Counted from the first letter of the stretch, positions 43,906 through 53,476 are shown. The stretch is DNA of 64,000 nt from JAJDIA01 sp031555735 (GCA_031555735.1 JAVBUE010000010.1:1-64000); one strand, 5' to 3'. A program made the numbers and translations. The notes: generated by a model not told the origin, from the sequence alone.

Positions 43906-45279
43906 ATGTTCGCTAAAGAGACGTATATGGCCCGCCGGGCAAAGCTGAAACAGACAATGGGCTCCGGCCTGTTGCTCTTCCTCGGAAACGATGAGAGCGG
44001 TATGAACTATGCCGACAATACCTACCATTTCCGACAAGACTCCACCTTCTTGTATTTCTTCGGGTTGCCGTATGCCGGCCTGTCTGCCGTGATCGATATA
44101 GACAATAACCGGGAGATCATCTTCGGCGATGAGCTCACGATCGACGCCATCGTTTGGATGGGGACCCAACCGACGCTGAAGGAGAAGAGCGAACGGGCAG
44201 GTATCGCCGAAGTGCGGCCTTTCAACGCCATCGGAGGGTACCTGAAAGAGGCGCAGGCGAAGAACCAACCCATCCATTACCTGCCCACCTACCGCGCGGA
44301 GCACCAGGTCAAACTGCAAGACTGGCTCGGGATCTATCCGGGAACGGAGAAACCGTCGGTGCCCTTCATCTACGGCGTGGTGAACCAGCGCAACTACAAG
44401 AGCGACGAAGAGATCGCCGAGATCGAAAAAGCATGTATCGTCACCGCCGACATGCACCTCACCGCCATGCGGATGGCGCGTCCGGGTATCCGTGAGAGCG
44501 AAGTGGCCGCCGCCGTCGCCGAAGTGGCATATGCCAGCGACTACCAACTGTCGTTCCCGATCATCGCCACCATCAACGGGCAGACATTGCACAACCACTA
44601 CCACGGCAACCGGATCAAGAGCGGCGATATGTTGCTGCTCGACGCGGGTGCCGAGACGGAGATGGGTTATGCCGGCGATATGTCGTCCACCATCCCCGTG
44701 GATACGAAATTCACCCAACGGCAAAAAGATATTTACGACATCGCCGTGGCTTCGCATGAAGCCGCCGTTGCCGCCCTCCGCCCGGGTATCCTGTTTGAAG
44801 ATGTATATAACCAGGCTTGCCGGGTGATCATGGAAGGACTGAAGGAATTCGGTTTCGTAAAAGGAGATCCGATGGAAGCGGTCATGGCAGGCGCACATGC
44901 CTTGTTCATGCCCTGCGGATTGGGACACATGATGGGGCTGGATGTGCACGACATGGAAAACCTCGGCGAAGTGTATGTAGGCTATAACGGCCGCCCGAAG
45001 AGCACACAGTTCGGACGCAAGTCGCTCCGCCTCGGACGCGAACTGGAACCGGGCTTCGTCCTCACCATCGAACCAGGTATCTATTTCATCCCCGAACTGA
45101 TCGACATGTGGAAGGCTGAAAACCGCTTCGCAGCGTTTATCAATTACGAGAAAGTGATCACCTACAAAGACTTCAGCGGTATCCGCAATGAAGAAGACTA
45201 CCTGATCACCCCCACCGGCGCCCGCCTGCTCGGCAAAAAAATCCCCATCCGTACCGAAGAAGTGGAAGCGCTGCGCTGA
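43906..45279 (+). CDS. Xaa-Pro aminopeptidase, M24B family
   Basis: Cytoplasmic metallopeptidase that removes N-terminal residues preceding proline; 457 residues. The N-terminal non-catalytic domain (SGLLLFLGNDESGMNYADNT) is followed by the pita-bread domain with metal ligands in LLLDAGAETEMGYAGDMSS (two Asp), GHMMGLDVHDME (His), LTIEPGIYFIP (Glu) and a final Glu near GIRNEEDYLI. It is monocistronic and ends with a strong terminator hairpin. Confidence 0.93.
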   Translation: MFAKETYMARRAKLKQTMGSGLLLFLGNDESGMNYADNTYHFRQDSTFLYFFGLPYAGLSAVIDIDNNREIIFGDELTIDAIVWMGTQPTLKEKSERAGIAEVRPFNAIGGYLKEAQAKNQPIHYLPTYRAEHQVKLQDWLGIYPGTEKPSVPFIYGVVNQRNYKSDEEIAEIEKACIVTADMHLTAMRMARPGIRESEVAAAVAEVAYASDYQLSFPIIATINGQTLHNHYHGNRIKSGDMLLLDAGAETEMGYAGDMSSTIPVDTKFTQRQKDIYDIAVASHEAAVAALRPGILFEDVYNQACRVIMEGLKEFGFVKGDPMEAVMAGAHALFMPCGLGHMMGLDVHDMENLGEVYVGYNGRPKSTQFGRKSLRLGRELEPGFVLTIEPGIYFIPELIDMWKAENRFAAFINYEKVITYKDFSGIRNEEDYLITPTGARLLGKKIPIRTEEVEALR

Positions 45280-45318
45280 TTGGATCATGGTTTAGGTATT
45301 GTATCAGGAACCAGTTGA

Positions 45319-45359
45319 AAGTGTATCAAAAGTTCTCCGGACTTTTGATACACTTTTTT
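45319..45359 (+). terminator. Terminator after the aminopeptidase gene
   Basis: Perfect 15-bp stem (45319-45333 with 45341-45355), seven-base loop, then a T-run to 45359. The opposite strand also ends in A/T, so it may work both ways. Confidence 0.85.
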
Positions 45360-45445
45360 CATGCATCAATGTCAAAACCCGGTGAAGCCGTATATGCAGG
45401 ACTGACCAGAACTGCAAATACGGCGACGCAGCGATTCTCCGGGTT

Positions 45446-45555
45446 TCCACCTATTGGAACAAAAAGATCCACCTATTGGAACAAAAAGGTTCACCTAATG
45501 GAACTGTTTGTTCCACTTATTGGAACTGTTTGTGCCATCAGGATGAAACTTTTTA
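45446..45555. repeat. 22-bp-period iteron-like array D
   Basis: Five 22-bp units start at 45446, 45468, 45490, 45512 and 45534. They share TCCACCTATTGGAAC-type words, and units 3-4 read as near-palindromes (TGGAACTGTTTGTTCCA). It is the reverse complement of array C at 26837-26950, with one fewer GGTTCACC unit and with its outer flank (GATTCTCCGGGTTTCC) also matching. Confidence 0.85.
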
Positions 45556-45560
45556 GTCAT

Positions 45561-45701
45561 CGCGTGGCAGATGTGACAGCAAAAAGGCGGGAAAACGGAT
45601 CTGCCACGGGTATCTGCCACACGTATAACCTATTCATGAGCAATAAGATAACGCCTGTTGCGTGGCACCGTGGCAGATGTTTTGCAAAAATAAACTCCGT
45701 G
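45561..45701 (+). repeat. 141-bp repeat module, copy 2
   Basis: Matches 27026-27166 in the same orientation and of equal length. The GTGGCAGATG/CATCTGCCAC words and GTGGCACCGTGGCAG are conserved, with most differences in a central A/T-rich stretch. It directly follows array D. Confidence 0.88.
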
Positions 45702-45830
45702 AAGGGGGAAGAAGCTGCCTGTGTAAGCAGGTGGTGGAGGAACAATACGATGCAAAAAATTAAATCAAAAGCAGACCGACCGTATAACTATTTTCTTAAT
45801 ACAAGTAAGAAAGCATGACCGAACGGGCAT

Positions 45831-45858
45831 AAAAAGAAAAGGCTATCTCCCGATAGCC
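45831..45858 (-). terminator. Minus-strand terminator hairpin
   Basis: A 7-bp stem GGCTATC/GATAGCC with a four-base loop, then on the minus strand TTTTCTTTTT. No minus-strand gene lies upstream within 1 kb, so it must end a non-coding transcript or act as an insulator. Confidence 0.65.
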
Positions 45859-46157
45859 AGTCTTCATTTGTTAACCTAAAATCTAATACCATGAAACATG
45901 TTGCGTATTAACACTTCTTGTGCAACCTGTTTTGTCATGAAAATACAACTGTTTAACCTTAATTAACCTTCTCTGTTGAATTGTTTATGCGTTGAATACT
46001 TCTTACGTGTCCGGATCCGGATACCGGTTATATCCCATAACTGCCATCCCGATCCGTTATTTTATCCATTAGTGATTGATGTCTTAACCTTAACTACTTT
46101 TCCTTATTTGGAAAAACGGATTTGTCGTTCCCACAGCCTTCCGGCATGCCGGCCGAC
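45831..46157 (-). ncRNA. Candidate minus-strand small RNA
   Basis: Starts a few bases below a TAACTTTG box (46163-46170) and ends in the terminator at 45831-45858. Near its 3' end an 8-bp imperfect stem closes on GTTGC/GCAAC around 45897-45930. I recognise no Rfam family. The 5' end is uncertain, and a shorter RNA is possible. Confidence 0.3.
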
Positions 46158-46296
46158 TGATACAAAGTTAAGGGCATTCCGGCAAAACGGAGGGTGTAAA
46201 ATGTCGCCTGAAAGAGGTCGTTTTGTTGTAGGCAGGGGGTGGTTTTGTTACGGAAAAGAGGTCTTTTTGTTTCCGCCCGGCAAAAACAGTTACTTT

Positions 46297-46328
46297 TTTG
46301 TCTGTTTGACAGAAAATCGCTACTTTCG
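46297..46328 (+). promoter_or_regulatory. Promoter of the DUF308 gene
   Basis: TTTG at 46297-46300, 20 bases, then TACTTTCG at 46321-46328 (one mismatch to TAnnTTTG). The ATG follows 42 bases later. Confidence 0.6.
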
Positions 46329-46370
46329 TTGTTATATAAACAGACAGATAATCACCTCATACGTACAGTT

Positions 46371-46898
46371 ATGAATCATGTAAACTACGCCATACTTCGT
46401 GGCATTTTCGCCCTCCTGCTGGGAATTGTATTAATCATGTGGCCGGAGATGGCCGTCACCTACCTGGTAATCGCCATCGGTATCCTCTTCATCGTACCCG
46501 GAGCCTATTCGGTGGCGAGCTACTTTTTCCGCAAACGCGACGAATTTGTCCGCAAGCGCGCCTTTCCCATCGAAGGAGCCGGCAGTATCCTGCTGGGTGG
46601 CTGGATGGTAGCGATGCCCGGTTTCTTCGTCAACATCTGCATGTATGTGCTGGGCGCCCTGTTGGTACTGGCCGGTATGCAGCAACTGGTATTCCTTGCC
46701 CGGGCGCGAAAATGGTCGCCGGTAAACATCGGATTCTACATAGTCCCCCTGCTGATCCTCGCAGCCGGCATACTGATACTGGCTTATCCGTTTGAAGCGG
46801 CGGCCAATACCTTTATTATCTTCGGTATCGCCGCGGTATGCTACGGTCTCTGCGAGCTGGTGAACAGCTACAAATTCCGTAAACGCTTCCACGAATAA
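46371..46898 (+). CDS. DUF308/HdeD-like membrane protein
   Basis: A 175-residue inner-membrane protein of the HdeD/DUF308 type with about six hydrophobic helices (FALLLGIVLIMWPEMAVTYL; IGILFIVPGAYSVASYFF; GALLVLAGMQQLVFLA). In enterobacteria HdeD relates to acid resistance; here the role is unknown. The ATG at 46371 gives MNHVNYAILRG directly before the first helix and suits the promoter. It is convergent with the GH31 gene. Confidence 0.88.
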   Translation: MNHVNYAILRGIFALLLGIVLIMWPEMAVTYLVIAIGILFIVPGAYSVASYFFRKRDEFVRKRAFPIEGAGSILLGGWMVAMPGFFVNICMYVLGALLVLAGMQQLVFLARARKWSPVNIGFYIVPLLILAAGILILAYPFEAAANTFIIFGIAAVCYGLCELVNSYKFRKRFHE

Positions 46899-46935
46899 GC
46901 CAGTTCCGTTTGTTCAGGCCATCCTTCCGGGGATG

Positions 46936-49779
46936 TTATTTCAGCGGCACCACCTGCATCGCACCCTCATAGGTAATCGTATGCAGAGGGACGGGACGTG
47001 TATCGAAACCGTTCCTCCGTTCTTTATCCACCAGGACGATGTGGAAGGTACGCTGCCGTACCATTCCGTCGAACTCCCCCGACCGTTCGCCTACCGTGAA
47101 CACACCTGTGCTTTCGCTATAAGTAAACGGTATGGTGGCAAATTTCCCCTGTTCGTAATTATAGTTCGTCCCTTCGTCTTCATACAAGGTAAACGACGCG
47201 TCTTTGCCGGCAAATACATACAAGGTGACCGGTGCCTCCGGCTTTTCGGAGGTGTACTGGATCTCTTCCCCTACCGGCAGGATCGAGCCGGCCTTTACGT
47301 ACAACGGCATCCGTTCGTAGGGAGCCGCCACCGTTTGCCGCCCGTGTCCTTCCAGGTATTGGCCGGTATAGAAATCATACCACGCCGTTCCTATCGGGAA
47401 ATACACTTCCCGGTCGCGCGCCTTGTATGCATAGACCGGCGCAGCCAGCAGTGAGGGGCCGAACATAAACTGGTCGCCCACCCCGTTCACATCCGTATCA
47501 TACCCGAAATCCATCACCATCGGGCGCATGATCGTATAATCATCGAAATACACTTTTCCTGCCAGCGAATAGATATACGGCATCAGGCGGTAACGCAATT
47601 TATCGTAATACACGATGGTCTGGTAAGCCGGATGCGTTTCGGGTGCGATATGATACACCTCACGGAACGGATATTGGCCGTGCGTACGGAACAGGGGAGC
47701 GAAGGCGCCGAACTGCGTCCAGCGCGTATTCAGTTCCCGCCATTCATTCATTTCTTCCGTTCCTTCTTTGGCCTGTTCGAACTTCTTCTGCACGCAGAAA
47801 CCGCCGATATCCATCGTCCAGTACGGATTGCCCGACATCGAATGGTTCAGCCCGGCAGAGATCTGCGCCTTGAAATCTTCCCAGCAGGTACCGATATCGC
47901 CGCTCCAGGTGACGGCGCCGTATCGTTGCAGCCCACTGAAACCGGAACGGGTGAGAAGAAAGACGCGGGCATTGTTGCCGGTCGCCCGCTGCCCGTTGTA
48001 GATCGCCATCGCGTTCACCAGCGAATAGGTATTGAAATACTTGGCGGATGGGCCTAAGGCTGTGGGCGTCATCAACGCTTTCCGGTATTCGATGCTCGCA
48101 TTCGAGAGGATATCCGGTTCCGACGCATCCATCCACCAGGCGTCAAAGCCTTTGCTGTAGAGATGCTCCTTCATCTGGTTCCAGAATAATGCACGGGCGC
48201 CGGGACTGTAGGCATCGTAGAAAGAGCCGATATACCCCTGTGCGATCCAGTCGCGGATACTGTCTTTGACGGCGCGTTGGTACATCCAGCCCTTTTCGTC
48301 GAATTCCTTATAATGCTCGGTCGTAGCGTAAAACTTCGGCCATACGGAGATCATGATCCGTGCATGCTGGTCGTGCACCCCCTTCACCATCCCTTCCGGA
48401 TCGGGGAAACGGGCGGCGTCGAACTCATGGCTGCCCCAGGCATCCTGTGGCCAATAGCTCCAGTCCAGTACGATATTATCAATCGGGATCTGGCGGCGGC
48501 GGAACTCAGCCAACGCGCCCAACAACTCATCCTGCGTCTTGTAACGCTCTCGGCTCTGCCAGAAGCCCATCGCCCATTTGGGCATGACCTGCGCTTTACC
48601 CGTCAGCGAGCGGTATCCGCGGATCACATCGTCCATCGTCTCTCCCTTGATAAAATAGTAATCGATCTGATCCGCCATTTCCGCATAGAGCGACAACTTT
48701 CCCTGTTCTTCAGGCGTTACAGGCGAAAGCGCTTTCAGCCCGAGATATGAGACACCTCCGTCCGGATGCCATTCCAGGCGGATATGATGCTTCTCGCCCG
48801 CCTTCATCTCCACATTGAATTTGGCCACCGACGGATTCCATGCCGTACGCCACTTATCCGCCATCAACTGCCCGTCTATCCATATCTTCGTATATCCCGC
48901 GTAGTAAAGCAGGAAACGATGGATGCCGGAAGTGACGGCTTCCAGCTCGCCTTCCCAGACGATCTGTGAGTTATAGAAAGGGAATTCCGGCGGAAAGTTT
49001 TTCACCGTCTCCAGGTTTTCATAATCGATCGAATTTTCCGGGCGCGATACAAACACACGGGAAGGATCGGAGTTGACATAGTAGGTAGCCGTCAGTCCCC
49101 CTTCCTCACCTTTCGCCCCATACAACTTAAACTGGCTCAACTGCCCGTACTCCCGGATATCGCCGAATTTGGTCAGCGAATAGTGATCCCAGTAAATACC
49201 ATAGTTCCGGTTCGATATGACGAACGGGATCGATACCTTGGTATTATACTGGAAGAGTGACTCGTTCCTGCCCTTGTAATTGAACTCGTCGGCCTGGTGT
49301 TGTCCCAAGCCGTAGAACGCCTCATCGGCAGGTGATTCGAATACCTGGCGGACGGCATATCCGGGCGTGCCTTCCGCCTGCATGGGTGTAAACGTCTTTC
49401 CCCCGCCTTCGTTTTCCTGCAGCAGGACATTTCCGTCCGGATCGGTGAATTTCACTTCGCCGGTCTGCAGGTTGGCATACACCCGGAGTGCGCCGGTTTG
49501 CAGCACGACGTTCCCGTTTTCTTCGGTCACCTGCCAGTCGGCTGTTACCGGTTTCTTTTCCACCACCAGGCTGGCTTCTTCCGCAAAGCGGTCGGCCGTA
49601 GCCGATACGTGGATGGTTTTCTCATTGACGACGGACAAACGCAGTTGTCTGGCCGTTTGATGATCCGTGCCGGCCAAACGGATCAGTACGCCGTCTTCTG
49701 TTTTCACCCAAGGGGCGGAAGCACACGACAACAGCATGAGCGACAGCGCCGAACAAAAAATCTTCTTAATCATGGTCAT
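46936..49779 (-). CDS. GH31 glycosidase lipoprotein with PA14 insert
   Basis: A 947-residue exported family-31 glycoside hydrolase. The lipobox LLSC puts the lipidated cysteine at residue 19. An N-terminal beta-sandwich domain is interrupted by a PA14 domain (about 228-352, with GIHRFLLYYAGYTKIWIDGQ). The barrel follows, with nucleophile Asp551 (WWMDASEPD) and acid/base Asp628 (TWSGDIGTCW). PA14-containing GH31 enzymes in Bacteroides include alpha-xylosidases, so alpha-xylosidase is the best guess, with alpha-glucosidase possible. It lies 160 bases after the DUF4965 gene. Confidence 0.9.
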   Translation of the reverse strand: MTMIKKIFCSALSLMLLSCASAPWVKTEDGVLIRLAGTDHQTARQLRLSVVNEKTIHVSATADRFAEEASLVVEKKPVTADWQVTEENGNVVLQTGALRVYANLQTGEVKFTDPDGNVLLQENEGGGKTFTPMQAEGTPGYAVRQVFESPADEAFYGLGQHQADEFNYKGRNESLFQYNTKVSIPFVISNRNYGIYWDHYSLTKFGDIREYGQLSQFKLYGAKGEEGGLTATYYVNSDPSRVFVSRPENSIDYENLETVKNFPPEFPFYNSQIVWEGELEAVTSGIHRFLLYYAGYTKIWIDGQLMADKWRTAWNPSVAKFNVEMKAGEKHHIRLEWHPDGGVSYLGLKALSPVTPEEQGKLSLYAEMADQIDYYFIKGETMDDVIRGYRSLTGKAQVMPKWAMGFWQSRERYKTQDELLGALAEFRRRQIPIDNIVLDWSYWPQDAWGSHEFDAARFPDPEGMVKGVHDQHARIMISVWPKFYATTEHYKEFDEKGWMYQRAVKDSIRDWIAQGYIGSFYDAYSPGARALFWNQMKEHLYSKGFDAWWMDASEPDILSNASIEYRKALMTPTALGPSAKYFNTYSLVNAMAIYNGQRATGNNARVFLLTRSGFSGLQRYGAVTWSGDIGTCWEDFKAQISAGLNHSMSGNPYWTMDIGGFCVQKKFEQAKEGTEEMNEWRELNTRWTQFGAFAPLFRTHGQYPFREVYHIAPETHPAYQTIVYYDKLRYRLMPYIYSLAGKVYFDDYTIMRPMVMDFGYDTDVNGVGDQFMFGPSLLAAPVYAYKARDREVYFPIGTAWYDFYTGQYLEGHGRQTVAAPYERMPLYVKAGSILPVGEEIQYTSEKPEAPVTLYVFAGKDASFTLYEDEGTNYNYEQGKFATIPFTYSESTGVFTVGERSGEFDGMVRQRTFHIVLVDKERRNGFDTRPVPLHTITYEGAMQVVPLK

Positions 49780-49786
49780 TTCATCT

Positions 49787-49814
49787 AATTATCTGCATAC
49801 AATTATCTGCATAC
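49787..49814. repeat. 14-bp tandem repeat before the GH31 gene
   Basis: AATTATCTGCATAC occurs twice back to back (49787-49800, 49801-49814), between the -7-like box and the start codon, so inside the expected leader. Confidence 0.8.
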
Positions 49815-49821
49815 AAAAGTA
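49814..49821 (-). promoter_or_regulatory. Possible -7 box of the GH31 gene
   Basis: TACTTTTG on the minus strand, 34 bases before the start. A second candidate, TACATTTG, is at 49913-49920; which is used cannot be told. Confidence 0.4.
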
Positions 49822-49939
49822 AGACGACCGGATGAAATGAGCCGGGTCATTTGTCAATCGGACGAGGCGCTTTTGTCAGGACAGGGGGCGCTTTTGTTGC
49901 GTACATAGGACGCAAATGTATCGCGCCCCCCCGGACTGA

Positions 49940-52465
49940 TCAGGGTATCAGCCGTCCGGCAAGCATTTTCATATAATAACCACCCACGACCGAACGAGCC
50001 TGGAAACCGCGCTGGGTACCGGCGGTGGTATAATGCCAGTCGCTCAGCGGCACCCGCGAAGTGGTTTCGTTAGCATACAACCATACCGGTTCCATCAACG
50101 CCTTGAAATCGGCATCATTGCCGGTGAGGCAGGCGCTCCACAGGATCCAGTCGGATTTGGTATAATCCTCGCGGTTGTCCAACGGCAAACCGTAGGTGCG
50201 CTGATGGGTCAGGTACCAGGCCATCTCCTTCGCCGCCACTTCTTCGGGGAAGAGCTGACCGAGGCCAAGCAGGCGATCCCATACCAGGTTGTATTTCTGG
50301 CTCCAGGTACCTGGTTTATCGAAGGTGAGGCGGTAATGGTCGCCATCGTCCGCCATCCGTACCCATTGGGAAGCCATGTCGCGGGCAGCCTGGAGGTATG
50401 TATCCGCCACTTCCTGTTTCCCCAGCATTCCCGCCAGCTTGCTGTATCCGGCAATGCCAAGGATCGCCTTGACGGAGAGGTTGGCATTGTGGGCGAAATG
50501 ACCGGCGAAATCATCCGTACAAAGCTGGTTGGCAGGATCCAGTCCCTCGCTACGCAGGTAATCGGCCCAGACGGTTAACACCTCCCAATGTTTGGCAGCA
50601 TAACCGGCATTCCCTTCCAGGACGGCGATAGCGGTGGTCAGGATCAGCATATTCCCGGATTCTTCCACCGGCATATCCCCACCGTATGTTTGTCCGTTCG
50701 CTATCGGATAGGTACCCACGTCATGGGCGGCAAACGGTTTGTTCCATTTTCCGCTCTCGCTGTAATAGAAGATGGGATTCATCATCCCTTTCAGCAGTTC
50801 GGGGTTATAAAGCAGGAACATAGGCGCCGACGGATAGGTAATATCCACCGTACCGATCGAACCGTTACTGAAGTTTTCCTTGGATAAGAACAGCAGGTTA
50901 CCATCCTTGTCCGTCACCAGTTTATGGGCAGAGATGGCCTGCCGGTAAGCGATGGCGCATAATTCGGCATACTTCTGCCCTCCAGCCGCAGCCGCTTCCT
51001 GCATCAGTTGCGCGTCGAAACCGGCACAACGCTGCATGACGGAGGCATAGTTACGATCACCATCCGCCAAGGCCTGGAGGATATCTACCTGTCCGTCTTG
51101 TTTCCAATACGCCGGGCGGTTTTCTTCAAAATACTGGATCGCATACACATCGTCGTATCCGATCAGCAGATGGCCCGACGCACCGGCGGGAGAAACCATG
51201 CCCAGGTTATCGGCATACGCCAGCACCGTCAGTTGTTGTTCCATATCCGCACACACGTTGTCGGCCTTTCCGGACAACACGCCCGTTTTCATAAACGCCG
51301 ACTTGGCGGCATGGTATTCATCCATGCAGACGGATACCTGCGGCGACTGTTTGGCGGCGAGGTAGAAATAACCCCAGTCGATCCGGATCCCGTCGCCTTT
51401 CTTCCCCAGCACGGGTTGTTCCACCGTACCTGTTTGCAGGAAGACATAGCCATTTTCTTCCTTTTTCTCGAAAGAGACCGGTTGGCTTACCTCATTCACC
51501 GCCCAGTGCGGCGTCGCTTCCAGATAGACCTGTACGTCGTGTGATTGTCCGTCGTTGGGACGTACCTGGTAGGTGATATAATTGTAGGGGGAACTCATCA
51601 GTAACAGGTCGTCCATCAGCAGGGGAGCTGTAAAGATCAGATCAAGGGACACCCCGCCACAATCAAAGGTATAATAGGTCTGCGTGGGCATCACCGTAAC
51701 ACCGGTCTGTGTTGCTTTGGCGGCAAACAGGTCGTCCTGCTTCACCTCCTGCATGATCCCGAAGTCCACATACGCTCCGCCGCCGTTGTTTTTACAATGG
51801 GCGGCCAGCACATTCCCCGTGGGTTGGAGGAGACGGGCGGCTTCGGCGGGTATTTCTTTCAGCAGGTCGTATTCCAACCCGTTACCGGCTACGGCCACCT
51901 CTACACCATTCAGGTAGATCTCGATGTTGTCGTCGTGCGAATACTGGAGGAAGAGGGACTCTTTCACTTCTCCTTCCGGCCAGTCGAAGGTACGCCGCAC
52001 CCAGATATCATCCGTTAGCCAGGGTGTGGCCGTATGGGGATTGCCTTCGGTGCCAAAGCCGGCCTTTCCCTGTTTCCAGCCGGCAGCGGGATAAGCGGCG
52101 GCCTTCCAATCGCCATCCGGCGCGGACTCCTTATACATTCCCTCCCATTCACCGCCGGCGGTAGTGGGGATTACGGGCCTGACAACGATCCGATCCATCC
52201 CCATAAACCGGTACGACACGCCATCCACCCGGATAGCGCCCAACAAAGGAAATTCCTTGCCGGTCCAGTGACGGGGTGATTCCTCGTTCAGTTTGTCGGC
52301 AAACGACCAGGCGCTGGTATAGGGATCGATGGTGACAAGCGGCACGGCAGGCGCCCGCAGGCTGTTCTCTGCCGCCGGTTCATACATGGTAACATTCGCC
52401 GGAGGCGTACATCCCGCCAACAGGCATCCAATGGCCAGTAAGTAAATTTGTTTTCTCATATACAT
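49940..52465 (-). CDS. DUF4965/DUF5127 'glutaminase A'-family lipoprotein
   Basis: An 841-residue exported lipoprotein (lipobox LLAGC). The order fits the family often labelled glutaminase A: an N-terminal DUF4964-like piece (LVTIDPYTSAWSFADKLNE), a jelly-roll insert (LFLQYSHDDNIEIYLNG), the DUF5127 region, and a helical C-terminal DUF4965/DUF1793 part (PIANGQTYGGDMPVEESGN; DREDYTKSDW-like LDNREDYTKSDWILWSA). The real activity is uncertain, and in Bacteroidota these genes often sit with glycosidases. It is flanked by AraC upstream (37 bases) and GH31 downstream. Confidence 0.85.
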   Translation of the reverse strand: MYMRKQIYLLAIGCLLAGCTPPANVTMYEPAAENSLRAPAVPLVTIDPYTSAWSFADKLNEESPRHWTGKEFPLLGAIRVDGVSYRFMGMDRIVVRPVIPTTAGGEWEGMYKESAPDGDWKAAAYPAAGWKQGKAGFGTEGNPHTATPWLTDDIWVRRTFDWPEGEVKESLFLQYSHDDNIEIYLNGVEVAVAGNGLEYDLLKEIPAEAARLLQPTGNVLAAHCKNNGGGAYVDFGIMQEVKQDDLFAAKATQTGVTVMPTQTYYTFDCGGVSLDLIFTAPLLMDDLLLMSSPYNYITYQVRPNDGQSHDVQVYLEATPHWAVNEVSQPVSFEKKEENGYVFLQTGTVEQPVLGKKGDGIRIDWGYFYLAAKQSPQVSVCMDEYHAAKSAFMKTGVLSGKADNVCADMEQQLTVLAYADNLGMVSPAGASGHLLIGYDDVYAIQYFEENRPAYWKQDGQVDILQALADGDRNYASVMQRCAGFDAQLMQEAAAAGGQKYAELCAIAYRQAISAHKLVTDKDGNLLFLSKENFSNGSIGTVDITYPSAPMFLLYNPELLKGMMNPIFYYSESGKWNKPFAAHDVGTYPIANGQTYGGDMPVEESGNMLILTTAIAVLEGNAGYAAKHWEVLTVWADYLRSEGLDPANQLCTDDFAGHFAHNANLSVKAILGIAGYSKLAGMLGKQEVADTYLQAARDMASQWVRMADDGDHYRLTFDKPGTWSQKYNLVWDRLLGLGQLFPEEVAAKEMAWYLTHQRTYGLPLDNREDYTKSDWILWSACLTGNDADFKALMEPVWLYANETTSRVPLSDWHYTTAGTQRGFQARSVVGGYYMKMLAGRLIP

Positions 52466-52502
52466 TGTTTATTAGTGTGCAGGGGAAAGGGAACGGCAAC
52501 CG

Positions 52503-53405
52503 TCACGTCCGCCGAAATTCCAACGGCGATACGCCCTGGTGTTTCTTGAAGAACTTGCCGAAGGTGGACTGGTCGGAGAAATTCAACTGGTCGGCCACCT
52601 GTTGTACGGTGATCTGCGGCATTTTCAGCAGGATTTTCGCCTCTACCATCAACGCCTCATCAATCCATTTATTGGCGGACTTCCCGGAGAGTTCTTTCAG
52701 GACCAGCGACAGGTACTGGGGCGTGATAAAGAGCTTATCGGCATAGAAGGTAACGACGTGGTGTGTTTTCACATGGGTGAACAGCAGTTCGAGAAACTGG
52801 TTCAGGATTTCTTCTTTCCGCGACAGGGTGGGACGTTTGAGGGCTTCATTCTTCCCGATCAGTATATTCCCCACATCCAGCAGAAAACCGATGAACGCAT
52901 TCTGCACCACCTCCTTATGAAAGGAATGGGCGCGCAGGCGGATCTTCTCGCGCAAGGTCTGGAAACCCTGGCGGACATACTGCGTCTCTTCCGGGAGGAG
53001 TGAGATATAGGGGTTGTTGCGCAATTGCAGATAAGCCGACATGGACGGGCTCCGCTTATCGGGAGCACATCCTTCGATGAAGGCGATGTCCACGATCAGG
53101 ATCACCGCTTTCAGGTCCGGACTGCTTTCCGCCACCTGGAACACATGGGAAGGCATGATCAGCAGGAAGCTGTCGGCATCCAACGTATAAGGCACATAAT
53201 CCAGGCATACTTTCGTGTAACCTTCCAGTACCAGCACCATGAAAAGGGCGTTCAGCCGCACCGGCATGCTGTAGCCATCCTGCATGGGATCGACCACCGT
53301 CCAGGTGACGTCCACATCCGCTACGGTAACCGCATTCTGATAGTTATCAGACGCGACGATATGATTGTTGATTTCTGCTATTTCAATGATCGGAAGTTTC
53401 TCCAT
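52503..53405 (-). CDS. AraC-family transcriptional regulator
   Basis: A 300-residue cytoplasmic regulator. The N-terminal cupin-like effector domain (GYTKVCLDYVPYTLDADSFL) is followed by the C-terminal double HTH (ITPQYLSLVLKELSGKSANK, then VQQVADQLNFSDQSTFGKFF and KHQGVSPLEFRRT). It likely controls the DUF4965 and GH31 genes that follow on the same strand. The inducer is unknown. Confidence 0.92.
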   Translation of the reverse strand: MEKLPIIEIAEINNHIVASDNYQNAVTVADVDVTWTVVDPMQDGYSMPVRLNALFMVLVLEGYTKVCLDYVPYTLDADSFLLIMPSHVFQVAESSPDLKAVILIVDIAFIEGCAPDKRSPSMSAYLQLRNNPYISLLPEETQYVRQGFQTLREKIRLRAHSFHKEVVQNAFIGFLLDVGNILIGKNEALKRPTLSRKEEILNQFLELLFTHVKTHHVVTFYADKLFITPQYLSLVLKELSGKSANKWIDEALMVEAKILLKMPQITVQQVADQLNFSDQSTFGKFFKKHQGVSPLEFRRT

Positions 53406-53476
53406 ACCTCATTCCTGTTATAATCCATCGCACGAGAATTGATCCGCACTACTATTGCTGTTTCGATTTGACCCAA

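Larger units (their letters stand above)
45702..46296. other. Gene-free stretch with candidate small RNA
   Basis: No credible protein gene. It holds a strong minus-strand terminator (45831-45858), a possible minus-strand -7 box TAACTTTG at 46163-46170, and between them a structured A/T-rich segment. The rest shows nothing recognisable. Confidence 0.5.

Noticed and set aside
43744..45288. 514-codon minus-strand frame
   Set aside because: It is the antisense shadow of the M24 aminopeptidase, rich in His/Arg/Asp and without domain similarity.
45892..45912. Six-codon leader peptide (MKHVAY) on the plus strand
   Set aside because: A start and stop exist, but there is no plus-strand promoter or downstream gene within 450 bases to attenuate.
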